From NCBI GenBank assembly GCA_036521995.1, contig DATDGR010000244.1, forward strand, positions 1-45,417: DNA of 45,417 nt, in the 5' to 3' direction. This DNA is from Gp13-AA77 sp036521995. Its GTDB lineage: Bacteria > Acidobacteriota > Terriglobia > UBA7540. The position numbers and the translations under genes are program-made. This document shows, one piece after another, positions 7,622 through 17,400 of the stretch; position 1 is the first letter of the stretch, and each line of letters starts with the position of its first letter. The notes under the pieces were generated by a model. The model saw only the letters and a program-made list of their open reading frames with translations, was not told where the DNA came from and made no database searches.

Positions 7622-7709
7622 CGCCCCGGGTTCCCCTGCTTCACATGCGGGACTTTTGTCCGTGAGGCCCTGTCGCTCACCCAAGGGAAAACTGACCGGA
7701 CGTGATTTC
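7608..7709 (+). pseudogene. Possible remnant of a HEPN toxin gene start
   Basis: ATGCCGGAGCATGACGCC overlaps the last 14 bases of the MNT gene, and MPEHDA is how many HEPN (DUF86) partners begin. The expected LRHMLDAA helix is not present in this frame, but in a shifted frame a few codons later LLHMRDF can be read before a stop. After that the sequence runs into the 3' end of mnmG on the other strand. I take this as a possible decayed stub about 100 bases long; the resemblance is short and could be chance. Confidence 0.3.
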
Positions 7710-9830
7710 CTAAGCCTGCGCTGGTTGTTCTGCCGCCCGCCGTTGAAAGATCTCAATATAAACATTCACCAGACTCACCGCTGCCGGCGTAACCCCGGGA
7801 ATGCGCGCCGCTTGACCGAGCGTCAGCGGCTTCACCCGAGTGAGCTTCTCCACCACTTCGCGCGACAGTCCCGAGACTCGCCCATAGTCAAACCAATCCG
7901 GGATGCGGCGCTGTTCCGCCCGTTTCATGCGCTCGATCTGGCGTTCCTGCTGAGCCAGGTATCCTTCGTACTTGAAATCAGTTTCCACGCGGCGAGCTTC
8001 TTCGCGAGCAAACAGGCGCGCTGCCGCAATCCCGCCCGGCGTCTCACCCGATCCCAACGCGCCCGAAGCCTCACCGGCTTCGCCTCCTAGAGGCGCCAGG
8101 CCCTGCCGGACGAGGCCCTCGTTCACCCATTCGATCAAATCCTGCATGGAAACCTCCGGCCGCCTCAAGAGCTGAGCGCCGCTAAGGGTGGCCGGCCCGG
8201 AAAAACGGCCGTCTGCCATCAGGCCGAGCCTGGAGTAGACTTCGCGCCCCGCCCGCGATTCCGGATCGAGCCGGGCTTCGAGCAGAAAACGCGTGGCGGC
8301 TGAGATGCGCTGCTGCTTCTCGCAAAAGGCCTGATAGTCACGCTCCCGGACGGTGCCGGATTTGTAGCCTATTGGTGTAAGCCTCTCGTCGGCGTTGTCG
8401 ATTCGCAGGTGCAGCCGGAACTCGGCCCGCGAGGTGAACATGCGGTAAGGCTCGTCGCAGCCTTTGCTGACCAGGTCGTCGATCAGGATGCCGGTGTAGG
8501 CGCGCGTGCGTTCGATGACCACCGGGTCGCGGCCCTGAACAGCCAGGCCGGCGTTGATTCCGCCCATGATTCCCTGGCAGGCGGCCTCCTCGTAACCGGT
8601 GGTGCCGTTGATCTGCCCGGCCAGAAACAGGTTTGCGATCTTCTTGGTTTCGAGCCACGGGTTCAACTCGGTGGGCTGCACCATGTCGTACTCGATGGCG
8701 TATCCCGGCCGGATCATGTCGGCCTGCTCGAGCCCTGGAATGGAGCGCACCATGGCCCATTGCACGTCGATGGGCATGGAGGTCGACATGCCATTCACGT
8801 AGATTTCGTTTGTGTCCAGGCCCTCGGGTTCGAGAAAGATCTGGTGCTGCGCCTTGTCGGGGAACTTCACCACCTTGTCTTCGATCGACGGACAGTAGCG
8901 CGGCCCCAGGCTCTTGATCTGCCCGGAATAGAGCGGGGAGCGCTGCAGGTTCTCGCGCAGCACGCGGTGCGTCTCGGCGTTGGTGTAGGTGATCCAGCAG
9001 ACGGCTTGCGGTTGGGTGATGGCCCGGGTGCGAAAGCTGAACGGCGTGGGAATGGGATCGCCGGGCTGGACCTGGAACCGAGAAAAATCGAGTGTGCGGG
9101 CGTCGAGGCGCGGCGGTGTGCCCGTCTTGAGGCGCCCGATTTCGAACCCGAGCCGCCGCAGCGCTTCGCCCAACATCAGCGAGGGCGGCTCGCCGGACCG
9201 CCCGGCCGCGTAGCTCTGCTCCCCGCAGTGGATCAGGCCGTTCAGGAACGTGCCCGTGGTGATCACCACCGCGCCCGCTTCCACCATCCGGCCGTCGCGC
9301 AGCTTGAGGCCGCGGACGCGAAGGAGCCCACGGCAAACTCCGCGAAGGATCTGCTTTTTGTCAGGGAGCAGCAGATTCTTCATCGCCGTCGGCTCCTCAG
9401 AATGACAGATCCCGTTAGGAGCCGGCTCGTCCTCCAGCACCATATCCACTACCTCGGCCTGCTTGATGCGCAGGTTGGGCTCGCTCTCGAGCACCTGCCG
9501 CATTTTCGCGCGATAGAGCTTCTTATCGGCCTGAGCGCGCGGCGACCACACCGCGGGCCCGCGGCTGGTGTTGAGAAGGCGAAACTGAATGCCGACGGCG
9601 TCGATCACCTCGCCCATCACCCCGCCGAGCGCGTCCACCTCGCGAACCAGATGCCCCTTGGCCACGCCGCCCACGGCGGGATTACAGGACATCTGGGCGA
9701 TCAAGTCGAGGTTCATGGTGTAGAGCGCCGTGCGTAGTCCCATCCGGGCCGCGGCCACAGCGGCCTCGCACCCGGCATGGCCGGCGCCTACCACCACCAC
9801 GTCATAGGTCTCGGTGAATCCCCGCGACAT
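7710..9830 (-). CDS. mnmG: tRNA uridine-5-carboxymethylaminomethyl modification enzyme MnmG (GidA) with in-frame insertions
   Basis: The FAD-binding subunit of the MnmE-MnmG complex, which modifies the wobble uridine (U34) of certain tRNAs. The product has 706 residues, against roughly 620-630 in typical members. VVVVGAGHAGCEAAVAAARMG (12-32) binds FAD. MSCNPAVGGVAKGHLVREVDALGG, RGPAVWSPRAQADKKLY, TTGTFLNGLIHCGE, LKTGTPPRLD and FLAGQINGTTGYEEAACQGI follow in the normal order, and the C-terminal helical domain with KYEGYLAQQERQIERMK is intact. Two extra segments explain the length: residues about 137-170, encoded by a CHSERSEE-type palindromic repeat, and a Gly/Ala/Glu-rich stretch near 575-605. 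Neither breaks the frame nor removes a conserved motif, so the enzyme is probably functional. No mnmE or rsmG neighbour is present. Confidence 0.96.
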   Translation of the reverse strand: MSRGFTETYDVVVVGAGHAGCEAAVAAARMGLRTALYTMNLDLIAQMSCNPAVGGVAKGHLVREVDALGGVMGEVIDAVGIQFRLLNTSRGPAVWSPRAQADKKLYRAKMRQVLESEPNLRIKQAEVVDMVLEDEPAPNGICHSEEPTAMKNLLLPDKKQILRGVCRGLLRVRGLKLRDGRMVEAGAVVITTGTFLNGLIHCGEQSYAAGRSGEPPSLMLGEALRRLGFEIGRLKTGTPPRLDARTLDFSRFQVQPGDPIPTPFSFRTRAITQPQAVCWITYTNAETHRVLRENLQRSPLYSGQIKSLGPRYCPSIEDKVVKFPDKAQHQIFLEPEGLDTNEIYVNGMSTSMPIDVQWAMVRSIPGLEQADMIRPGYAIEYDMVQPTELNPWLETKKIANLFLAGQINGTTGYEEAACQGIMGGINAGLAVQGRDPVVIERTRAYTGILIDDLVSKGCDEPYRMFTSRAEFRLHLRIDNADERLTPIGYKSGTVRERDYQAFCEKQQRISAATRFLLEARLDPESRAGREVYSRLGLMADGRFSGPATLSGAQLLRRPEVSMQDLIEWVNEGLVRQGLAPLGGEAGEASGALGSGETPGGIAAARLFAREEARRVETDFKYEGYLAQQERQIERMKRAEQRRIPDWFDYGRVSGLSREVVEKLTRVKPLTLGQAARIPGVTPAAVSLVNVYIEIFQRRAAEQPAQA
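9325..9408 (-). repeat. mnmG: CHSERSEE-type palindromic repeat inside the mnmG reading frame
   Basis: On the minus strand this stretch runs TGTCATTCTGAGGAGCCGAC ... GATGAAGAATCTG ... AAAAAGCAGATCCTTCGC. It follows the element in front of cysS (1119-1190) nearly base for base over both conserved blocks, with a changed loop. It adds about 28-34 residues (GICHSEEPTAMKNLLL and following, residues ~139-170) between VVDMVLEDE and LKLRDGRMVEAGAVV. In ordinary MnmG proteins those two strands are joined by a short turn. Confidence 0.7.
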
Positions 9831-10493
9831 TTGCTGGAACCTCGGCGAACGATCGTTCCCATCCTACCATCAGCGTGGCTTCGCTTCACCCGGTCTGACA
9901 TCTGATCTCATCAGTCCGCCCTAGCAGAAGCGCAGAATCTGCTCTTCGGGCGGGCCAGCTCCGCGGCGCGCTTGTATCTTTCTGATTGATTTCTCAGGGG
10001 TTACCCCGTCTAGCGCACCTTGGCTTAGTCTTGGGTTTGTTTGGGTTTGTTTTGGGGTTGCTTTTTGACACTTTTGTTGATTCTAAATGGCTTCTCAAGT
10101 CGTTTTTGCATTTTTTATAGGGGGAGGGGCCCCCCGGAAAAGCGTCTCGCGACGATCGCCCGCAGCGTTACCGACAGCGTTGCTCGCTCCTTTCGGTAAC
10201 CGGGTCAGCTTGATATTTCCTCACACCCGCTCCCCACGCCGGCATTTGTGAAGGTCCCGGCGGGTGAAACCCAAGGGGCGCAGGCTGGAGACACTGATCA
10301 TGGTATTGTCGTCCAACCCGAGGAACACTCGAATAAGACCACAGAGTTAGGAGCGTATGAGGATGCGTCGACATGGCAGGCGATGTGAAGGGGCCTGAGG
10401 AGCTGACGCACAGGATCGGACCGAAGCGGTGCCCACAGTCGAAAGCCGTCTGACCCTCGCCAGCTCCCCGGCAGCCGATAGCCGACCCCGCGT
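9831..10493. other. Gene-free stretch between the SBBP/ASH gene and mnmG
   Basis: No credible gene. Besides the hairpin at 9916-9953 it contains an unusual run of TTGGGTTTG-type units at 10031-10063 and a T-rich patch at 10062-10120. A GGGG/CCCC-rich palindrome lies near 10121-10137. GTTACCGA (10167-10174) and TCGGTAAC (10193-10200) form an 8-bp inverted repeat with an 18-base loop. The minus-strand sequence AAAACGACTTGAGAAG near 10099-10084 resembles the 'ENK' repeat half-units. One of these structures may end transcription of the large upstream gene. Confidence 0.5.
9916..9953. repeat. Hairpin between mnmG and the SBBP/ASH gene
   Basis: CCGCCC (9916-9921) pairs with GGGCGG (9948-9953), and AGCAGA (9923-9928) pairs with TCTGCT (9938-9943) inside it. 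The inner part, GCGCAGAATCTGCTCTT, resembles a fragment of the CHSERSEE repeat. It lies downstream of the minus-strand gene ending at 10494 and upstream of mnmG. It could stop transcription, but no T-run follows on either strand, so I file it as a repeat or structured element. Confidence 0.5.
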
Positions 10494-13400
10494 TTAGTTG
10501 ACCACGATCTGTGCCGTCGCGTTCTGGCCGATGCCGCTCGACGTACCTGAGATGGTCACGGTATAGGTTCCCGGCGGCGTGCCGTTGTTCGCCGGATTGT
10601 TGGCATTCCCGCTGGCCGGACCGCTGGCGCAGGACGTCCAAAGGGCGGCCAGGACGAGAGCCGCCGCCAGCACCGCCCACGTCCGCCGCGCGCGCGAACG
10701 AGTAATCGCGACCAGAGCCAGCCCTCCTGCCAGCAACCAAATGAACCAGGTCAGCTTGATGAACCGGGGCGCCTCAAAGAGGCCGCCGGGCGGCAGTAAG
10801 CGCTGCGCCGCCGGCGGGACTGCAGCCGGAGCGAGCGTACTGACGGTCAGCATGGCGGTGGCTGCCGCAGAGCCGTTGGGTGTCACCGACGCGGGGGAAA
10901 TGCTGCAGGTGCCGTAAGTCGGGGATCCCGCGCAAGTGAGTGTCACGGCTGCATTGAATCCTCCAATCGGCGTGACACTGACCGTGTAGGTGGCCCCGCT
11001 ACCCGGGTTGACGGTCGCGGTGCTGGGCGAAGTCGAGAGGCTGAAACTGGCGCCAGTGCCTGAGAGAGCCACCGTCTGGGGGCTGCCCGGAGCGTTGTCC
11101 GCAATGGAGAGCGTAGCCGAGCGCGCCCCAGGCATTTGGGGCTTGAAATTGAGCGGGATGCTGCAAGTTGTGCCGGCGCCGATACTGGCGCCGCACGGGC
11201 TCTGTTGGAGCAGGACAAATTCCGAGGCGTTGGTCCCGGAAACCGTGATGCTGTTGACGGTCAGGGTGGCATTACCGGTGTTGGTGACCTCCACGGTCTG
11301 AGGAGTTGAGCTCTTCGTACCCACGATCTGGCTGCCGAAGTTCAGGGTGCTCGGCGAGAAGCTCACGGCCGGGCTCACACCGGTGCCCGTGAGGCTGACG
11401 GTCTGCGGGCTGCCGGTGGCGTTGTCGCTGACGCTCAGGGTAGCGCTGGCCCCCCCGCTGGCGGCGGGCGTGAAGCTGACGCTGATTGTGCAATTTGCGC
11501 CGCCGGCCACGCTGGTTCCGCAAGTGTTGGTTTGGCTGAAATCTGCGGGGTTCGACCCACCGAGGCTGACGCTCGAAATGGTGAGCGGTCCCGCGCCGGA
11601 ATTGGCCAGCGTAACCTGCAGAGGAGCGCTGTTGATACCAACGGCCTGGTCCGCAAAGTTCAAGCTGGCGGGTGAAAGGCTGACCACCGAAGTGACCCCG
11701 GTACCGGCCAGATTGACGATCTGCGGGCTACCAGAAGCGGTGTCAGTCAAGGTCAAGGTTCCAGTCTGGGCGCCCGCCGCGCTGGGCGCGAAGGTGACGG
11801 CGACGGTACAGCTTGCACCGACGTCGAGAGAGTTGCCGGCGCTGGCGCTGCATGTGGTTCCCGTGGGATCCACCGCAAACGGGGCGCTGGCGCTGATTGC
11901 ACTGAAGGTCGCAGGCGTCCCGGTGTTGTTGGTAACCATGATCGTCTGGGCTGCGCTGGTGACGCTGACAGGTACCGCCCCGAAGGGCACAATCACCGGT
12001 GTGATCTCAAAGGCGGGCGCTGCGGGCTCGATCTTGGCCACAAAAGCGTTCGCGCAAGCCGAAGTCGGAGTGGCCAGCGCGCAGGCCGGCTGGAACACGC
12101 CTGCCGTCACCGGGAAATTGGTGGAAAGAGTGGCGCCCGCGACGTAAGCGTTCTGGGGGGTCGAGCCGTCGAGCGCGATGGCAGCGCCGGCATCGTGCAG
12201 GCTGCCGCCCAGATAGGTGGAGTAGTTCAGAGCGGTGGCCGTAGGGTTCAGGCTGGCAACGAAGGCGTCGTCACAGGAGGGTGTGGTTGTGCCGGTGGCG
12301 CAGGCGGTTTGCAGCGCAGGTCCTTGAGTCGGGAAATCTGTGGCCTGGGTGTTGCCCGTCACGAGCGCGTTACCATCCGAATCTACGGCGATGGCAGCAC
12401 CCGAACTCGCTCCGGTCGTGCCGCCGAAGAACGTGGAATAAGACAGCGCGGCTCCGCCGGGGTTCAGCTTCGCGACAAAGGCGTCTTGAGTGCCTTTCAG
12501 CGCGCCCTGATACACCCCGCTGGTCACCGGAAAATTCGAGGAGGCGCTGCTTCCCGTCACCTCGATGTCTTCCGAAGCGTCCAGCGCGATCCCGTAGCCG
12601 TAGTCGTTCCCGGTGCCCCCGAGGTACGTGGAGAACACCAGCGAGGTCGGCCCCGATAGAGTGGGGTTAACCTCGGCCACGAAGGCGTCTGACCCTCCGC
12701 CGTTCGCCTTCTGGTAGGCCGTGCTGCTGACTGGAAAGTTGAGCGAAGTCGTCTGGCCCACGAGATAGGCGTTATCGCTCGAATCAAGCGCGATGCCGCT
12801 GGCCATGTCCGTTCCAGCTCCGCCCAGGTACGTCGAATAAACGGGTTTGACCCCGCCCGGGCCCAGCTCGGTGAAAAATGCTTCTGTCCCTCCGGCGTTT
12901 GAGCCCTGAAAAGCGGTGATCGTGACCGGGAAGTCGATCGATTCGGTATAGCCCGCCAGGAAAGCGTCGCCTGCTGAGTCCACGGCGATTCCGGTTCCGT
13001 AATCCTTCTGCTTGCCGCCCCAATAGGTAGAGTAAAGGAGGGATGTGCCCCCAGGATCGATCTCGGTTACAAAGGCATCGATATCGCCGGACTTGCCGGC
13101 CAGCGCCGGCTGCTTAACGCCAGGAGTTGTGGGAAAGTTCGTGGAGCTCGTGTTACCGGTCACGTAAGCGTCACCGGCGGAATCCACCGCGATGGCGGCG
13201 CCGGAATCATCGCCATTGCCGCCGATATAGGTGGAGTAGACCTGAGCCGTGCCTGCAGGATTCAACTTCGTAACGAAGACGTCCAGTCCGCCGCCATTGG
13301 CCGTCTGCTCAGCGCCCGTCGTGACGGGAAAGTTCGTAGAAGATGTCTGGCCGGTAATATAAGCGTTGCCGCTCGAGTCCACGGCGATGCCCAAGGCAGC

Positions 13401-14393
13401 GTCGGCGCCGGTACCGCCGAGATAGGTGGAATAGGTCAGAGCGGGGTCGATCACGAGGGTGCGGCCAGGATCATAGGAAGCCACTCTGAAGCGGATTTTG
13501 GATTTCAGATTTTGGCCTTTCGACCGACTGCCATCGAGCGCGTACTTGGTCGCGATGTACTGCTTCTCGCCGGCCGGACCCAGTTGGTAGGCCACCGGCT
13601 TTCGAAAACGGACTTCGCCGGCGCCAATTCTGACCCGCAGATCGCCATTCCGGTCGATCTGCAGGCGCGCTGCTTGCTGCGCTCTTGTTCCGTTAGCCGG
13701 ATACCCGGGTTGGCCAGACGCCGCCGTCACATCGAGCCCAATCGCACCTGGATCAGCGCCGGGAGCGACTACAAAGTCATACTCCAGTTGGCCCTGGTTC
13801 CCGTAATAAACCAGGTCGACGCCGGGATAGGCGTCCCGGTACGCAACCTGTCCGTAGGTAGGAACGCGAGTGCGCCAGTTGCGGGGATCGCTCCCGATGA
13901 AGTAGTTGACCTTGCCCGGCAGCTCGCCGGTTCCGGTGGCCGCTGCCCGCGGGTTGCCGCCCAGCAGCTTCATCCGCAAGACTGCATCCGTCCCGATTCT
14001 GCCCTCTGACTCCCGGCTTCCGACTCGCGGCTCCTGACCCGTGGCTCCTATCTTCTTAAGCGCCAGCACCGCCGCATCGTCAGTCAAGAACAGCGTATAG
14101 CCCTCTCCGCGCGACAGAAACCGCACAGCATCTGGCGCCTGGCCGCGATTGGCTTCAAAGCTCAGAGGCAGCCGGGCGTAGACCTCCGCCATCCGATTCC
14201 GGGAAGCAAGCGGTGTTTGGGACTGCGAAGCAGGCCCTGACGTTGACGAAACGTTTGCCAGGCCGTTCGGTACAACGCCGTCCTGCGCGCGAGCAACCAG
14301 GGGGCGAGAAGCGAATGAAAGTGCGAAGAGAACCCCAAATGCGGCCCCCCCTTGAACCAGACGGCTAGGCCGCCGGTTGTTTACCACCTGCAT
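10494..14393 (-). CDS. Exported SBBP beta-propeller / choice-of-anchor-D repeat protein
   Basis: A 1299-residue secreted or cell-surface protein. A hydrophobic export signal lies near residues 15-37. Residues ~68-330 resemble the DUF7948-type region that precedes SBBP repeats (SFEANRGQAPDAVRFLSRGEG ... KVNYFIGSDPRNWRTRVPTY). About eight SBBP repeats follow (~320-780), each with the pattern YSTYLGGxxxDxGxxIAVDxxGNAYVTGxTxSxNFP, forming a beta-propeller. Roughly three ASH-like choice-of-anchor-D Ig-fold domains come next (~795-1120; 'SLTGTGVxPxVSxSPxSLNF' boundaries), then an Ig-like segment. The end is a membrane-Cys-tail module with Cys1255 in ALWTSCASG. GGGAGGACT precedes ATG 14393. It lies 63 bases downstream of the phosphoesterase fusion and probably shares its transcript. 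Ligand unknown; adhesion or surface display is a guess. Confidence 0.85.
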   Translation of the reverse strand: MQVVNNRRPSRLVQGGAAFGVLFALSFASRPLVARAQDGVVPNGLANVSSTSGPASQSQTPLASRNRMAEVYARLPLSFEANRGQAPDAVRFLSRGEGYTLFLTDDAAVLALKKIGATGQEPRVGSRESEGRIGTDAVLRMKLLGGNPRAAATGTGELPGKVNYFIGSDPRNWRTRVPTYGQVAYRDAYPGVDLVYYGNQGQLEYDFVVAPGADPGAIGLDVTAASGQPGYPANGTRAQQAARLQIDRNGDLRVRIGAGEVRFRKPVAYQLGPAGEKQYIATKYALDGSRSKGQNLKSKIRFRVASYDPGRTLVIDPALTYSTYLGGTGADAALGIAVDSSGNAYITGQTSSTNFPVTTGAEQTANGGGLDVFVTKLNPAGTAQVYSTYIGGNGDDSGAAIAVDSAGDAYVTGNTSSTNFPTTPGVKQPALAGKSGDIDAFVTEIDPGGTSLLYSTYWGGKQKDYGTGIAVDSAGDAFLAGYTESIDFPVTITAFQGSNAGGTEAFFTELGPGGVKPVYSTYLGGAGTDMASGIALDSSDNAYLVGQTTSLNFPVSSTAYQKANGGGSDAFVAEVNPTLSGPTSLVFSTYLGGTGNDYGYGIALDASEDIEVTGSSASSNFPVTSGVYQGALKGTQDAFVAKLNPGGAALSYSTFFGGTTGASSGAAIAVDSDGNALVTGNTQATDFPTQGPALQTACATGTTTPSCDDAFVASLNPTATALNYSTYLGGSLHDAGAAIALDGSTPQNAYVAGATLSTNFPVTAGVFQPACALATPTSACANAFVAKIEPAAPAFEITPVIVPFGAVPVSVTSAAQTIMVTNNTGTPATFSAISASAPFAVDPTGTTCSASAGNSLDVGASCTVAVTFAPSAAGAQTGTLTLTDTASGSPQIVNLAGTGVTSVVSLSPASLNFADQAVGINSAPLQVTLANSGAGPLTISSVSLGGSNPADFSQTNTCGTSVAGGANCTISVSFTPAASGGASATLSVSDNATGSPQTVSLTGTGVSPAVSFSPSTLNFGSQIVGTKSSTPQTVEVTNTGNATLTVNSITVSGTNASEFVLLQQSPCGASIGAGTTCSIPLNFKPQMPGARSATLSIADNAPGSPQTVALSGTGASFSLSTSPSTATVNPGSGATYTVSVTPIGGFNAAVTLTCAGSPTYGTCSISPASVTPNGSAAATAMLTVSTLAPAAVPPAAQRLLPPGGLFEAPRFIKLTWFIWLLAGGLALVAITRSRARRTWAVLAAALVLAALWTSCASGPASGNANNPANNGTPPGTYTVTISGTSSGIGQNATAQIVVN

Positions 14394-14456
14394 AAATAGT
14401 CCTCCCGCGAAAGCCTTTTATGGCGACCGCGACACGTGCGCCCTCGCCGGAGGGCG

Positions 14457-17400
14457 CTATTGCACGTTTAGCGTTAGGCCGACCGTCTGGGTTAGGCTGC
14501 CGGCGGTGGCCGTAACCGTCAGATTGTAGGTTCCGGCCGGCGTACCCGCATTGATCGTTCCGCCGCCACTCGAACCTCCACCCCCGCAGGATGCCCACAG
14601 CAACAGCAACCACGCAACCGAAGCCATCAGCGCCCAAGCTCGAAGGCGACCGCCTTTCGAGCGCGACGTCATCCTGGCCAACCCTAGCGCCCCGAGCAGC
14701 CCGATTGCCGCCAGCCAGAGCGCTGGCGTGGCGAGCGGCCGGCCCGTCGGGGGAGGTGAGGTCCAAAGCTGGTGCGGCGCCTCGGAGGCGGCAGTGGTGG
14801 TTACGGCAACTGCCACCATGGTCTTGCTTGAACCGTTGAGGGTCACCGACTCTGGTGAGGCAGTGCAAGTGGATCCTGTCAGACCGGCCGGCTCCGTACA
14901 AGTCACCTGGGCGGTCCCGGTGAATCCCCCTTGGGTCGTGAACGTCAGCGTGTAATTGGCCGTCTGTCCGGGGGAAAGTGTAGCCGGCGGTGACGCGATC
15001 ACAGAGAAGTCCTGCCCGGTACCCGTTAACGACGCCGACTGCGTTCCGCCCACGGCGTTGTCGTTCAGAGTAAGAGTCCCGGTCCGCGTTCCACCGGCGA
15101 TCGGCTTGAAGGTCACGCCGAGGGTACACGTTCCACCGGCCGCTACCGCCGCGCTAGTGCCACACGGGCTGGTTCCGCTCCCCCCCACCGTGAAGTCACC
15201 CGTGGCAGTGATCTTTGTGAAGCTAAGACTCGCGTTCCCGTTGTTGGTGATGGTGACTGACTGCACCGGGCTGGTGGTACCCGAGAGCTCTGCCGCGAAG
15301 GTCAGAGCCGCCGGCGAGAGGCTCGCTCCGGCTCCGATCCCCGTTCCCGTAAGCGCCACCGTATGCGGGCTGCCGGAAGCATTGTCGGTCACCGTCAAAT
15401 TCCCCGTGCGAATCCCGAAGTTCGTGGGCTTGAACATCACCGCCACCGTGCAGGTCGCTGAGGGTTTCAGTGATGTGCCGCAAGGATTCGAAGCCAGCGC
15501 GAAGTCGCCGCTGGCGGCAATGCTGGTCAGCGTCAGCGTGGCCGTGCCGGAGTTGGTGAGCGTCACGTCTTGCGCAGCACTCTCCGCGCCGACGTTTTCG
15601 GTGGCGAAGGTCAGGCTCCCGGGCGCCAGCATGACCGCGGGCGCCGTGCCAGTGCCCGTCAGGGCGAGCGTTTGCGTGGTCGGGATGGCATTGTCGGTCA
15701 CAGTCAGGGTGGCGGAGCGGGCGCCGCTGGAAGCGGGTGCGAAGGTGACGCTGATGGTGCAAGTCTTTCCCGCCGCCACCGAGGAGCCGCAACTATTGCT
15801 CTCACCAAAGTCGCCACTGTTGGTTCCCGTGATCGCGATGCTGGTGATATTCAGCGCCGCCGTCCCCGCGGTACTCAAGGTCACCATCTGGACGGCGCTG
15901 GTTGTCCCGACTGCTTGACCGGCGAAGGTGAGGCTGGTCGGAGACAAGCTGGCGGAAACAGCGCTGCCGGTGCCCGTCAGGCTCACAGTCGCGCTCGCCG
16001 AGACTCCGTTGTCGCTGTAACTGACGGTCAGCGTTCCGCTGCGGCTGCCCGCCGCCGTGGGCGCGAACGCGACGGTGATCGTGCAGCTCGCGTTTGCGGC
16101 CAGTGAGGTGCCGCAGTTATTCGTCTGGGAAAAGTCACCCTTAGTGGTCACGGTCGGGCTGAGCGTAACCGAGCCGGTGTTCGTGAGCGCAACCGTCTGG
16201 CCGGCGCTGGTGCTCCCCGTCAACTGGGTTGAAAACGTCAGGCTCGTGGGCGAGATCGTAGCCGCCAGGACCGTCCCCGTCAGGCTGACGGTCTGCGTAT
16301 TCGGGCTGGCATTGTCTGTGAGGGTCAGCGTTCCAGTGCGCATACCTGCTTGCGACGGCTTGAAGGTCACGTTGATGGTGCAAGCCGCTCCGGCCGACAC
16401 CGAACTCCCGCAGTTGTTGGTCTGGCTGAAGTCTCCGCCGTCGGTTCCCCCGATGGCGATGTTGCTGAGGGTCAGCGTAGCATTGCCCGTGTTGGTCAGC
16501 GTGATCGCCTGCGGCGCGCTGCTGGTGTTGAGGATCTGGCCGCTGAAAGTCAGGCTGGTCGCGGAAAGGCTGGCCGCGGGCTGGGCCCCGGTGCCGGTCA
16601 GGCTGGCGGTTTGCGGGCTCCCCGCACCACTATCCGACACCGAGATGCTGGCTGTCCGGCTGCCCGTGGCGGCCGGTGTGAAGATCACGCTAACGGTGCA
16701 GCTTGCGCCCGCGTTGAGGCTTGATCCGCAAGTATTCGTCTGGCCGAAGTCGGCCGCATTGGTTCCGGTAATGCTGACGCCCGTGATCGAGAGGGTCGCT
16801 CCGCTCGTATTGCTGAGCGTCACCGTCTCAGACGCGCTCGGGGTGCTCAGCAGCTGATCGCCGAAGTTCAGACCGAAAGGCGAAAACTCCAGCGCCGGCG
16901 CCACTTGCTGCAGAAGGGAGACCGTGTTCGCCGAGCTGTTTGCCGTCGCTACGTCCAACAGGCCGTCACGGTTGAAGTCTCCCACAGCCAGGGCCACCGG
17001 AGAGGTGCCGGTCAAATAGGAGGTCGCGGTGGCGAAAGTGCCGGTTCCGGTTCCGAGCAGTAAGGAAATGTTGTTGCTTCCCTGGTTTGCGGTCACAAGG
17101 TCAAGCTTGCCATCGGCGTTCACGTCGGCCGTCGCAATCGCGACCGGCGTCGTCTCTGTCGAGCCCACACTGTAGGTCACGCCTGGGGAGAAGTTTCCCA
17201 AACCATTGCCAAGAAATACGGAGACCGTACTGTCGGTGGAATTGACCACGGCCACATCCAGATTGCCGTCCCCGTTGAAGTCACCGGCCACGATTCCGCG
17301 CGGACTGATCCCGGTGGCGGGCGTAACCCCAGTGAGCACGTTGAAGGTGCCGTCGCCATTCCCGGTCAGGACGCCGAGGGACCCTGGAACCGCGCTGCCT

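Noticed and set aside
8409..9737. 442-residue plus-strand open frame over mnmG
   Set aside because: It is antisense to conserved mnmG codons and has no family likeness; it is a shadow of third-position G/C bias.
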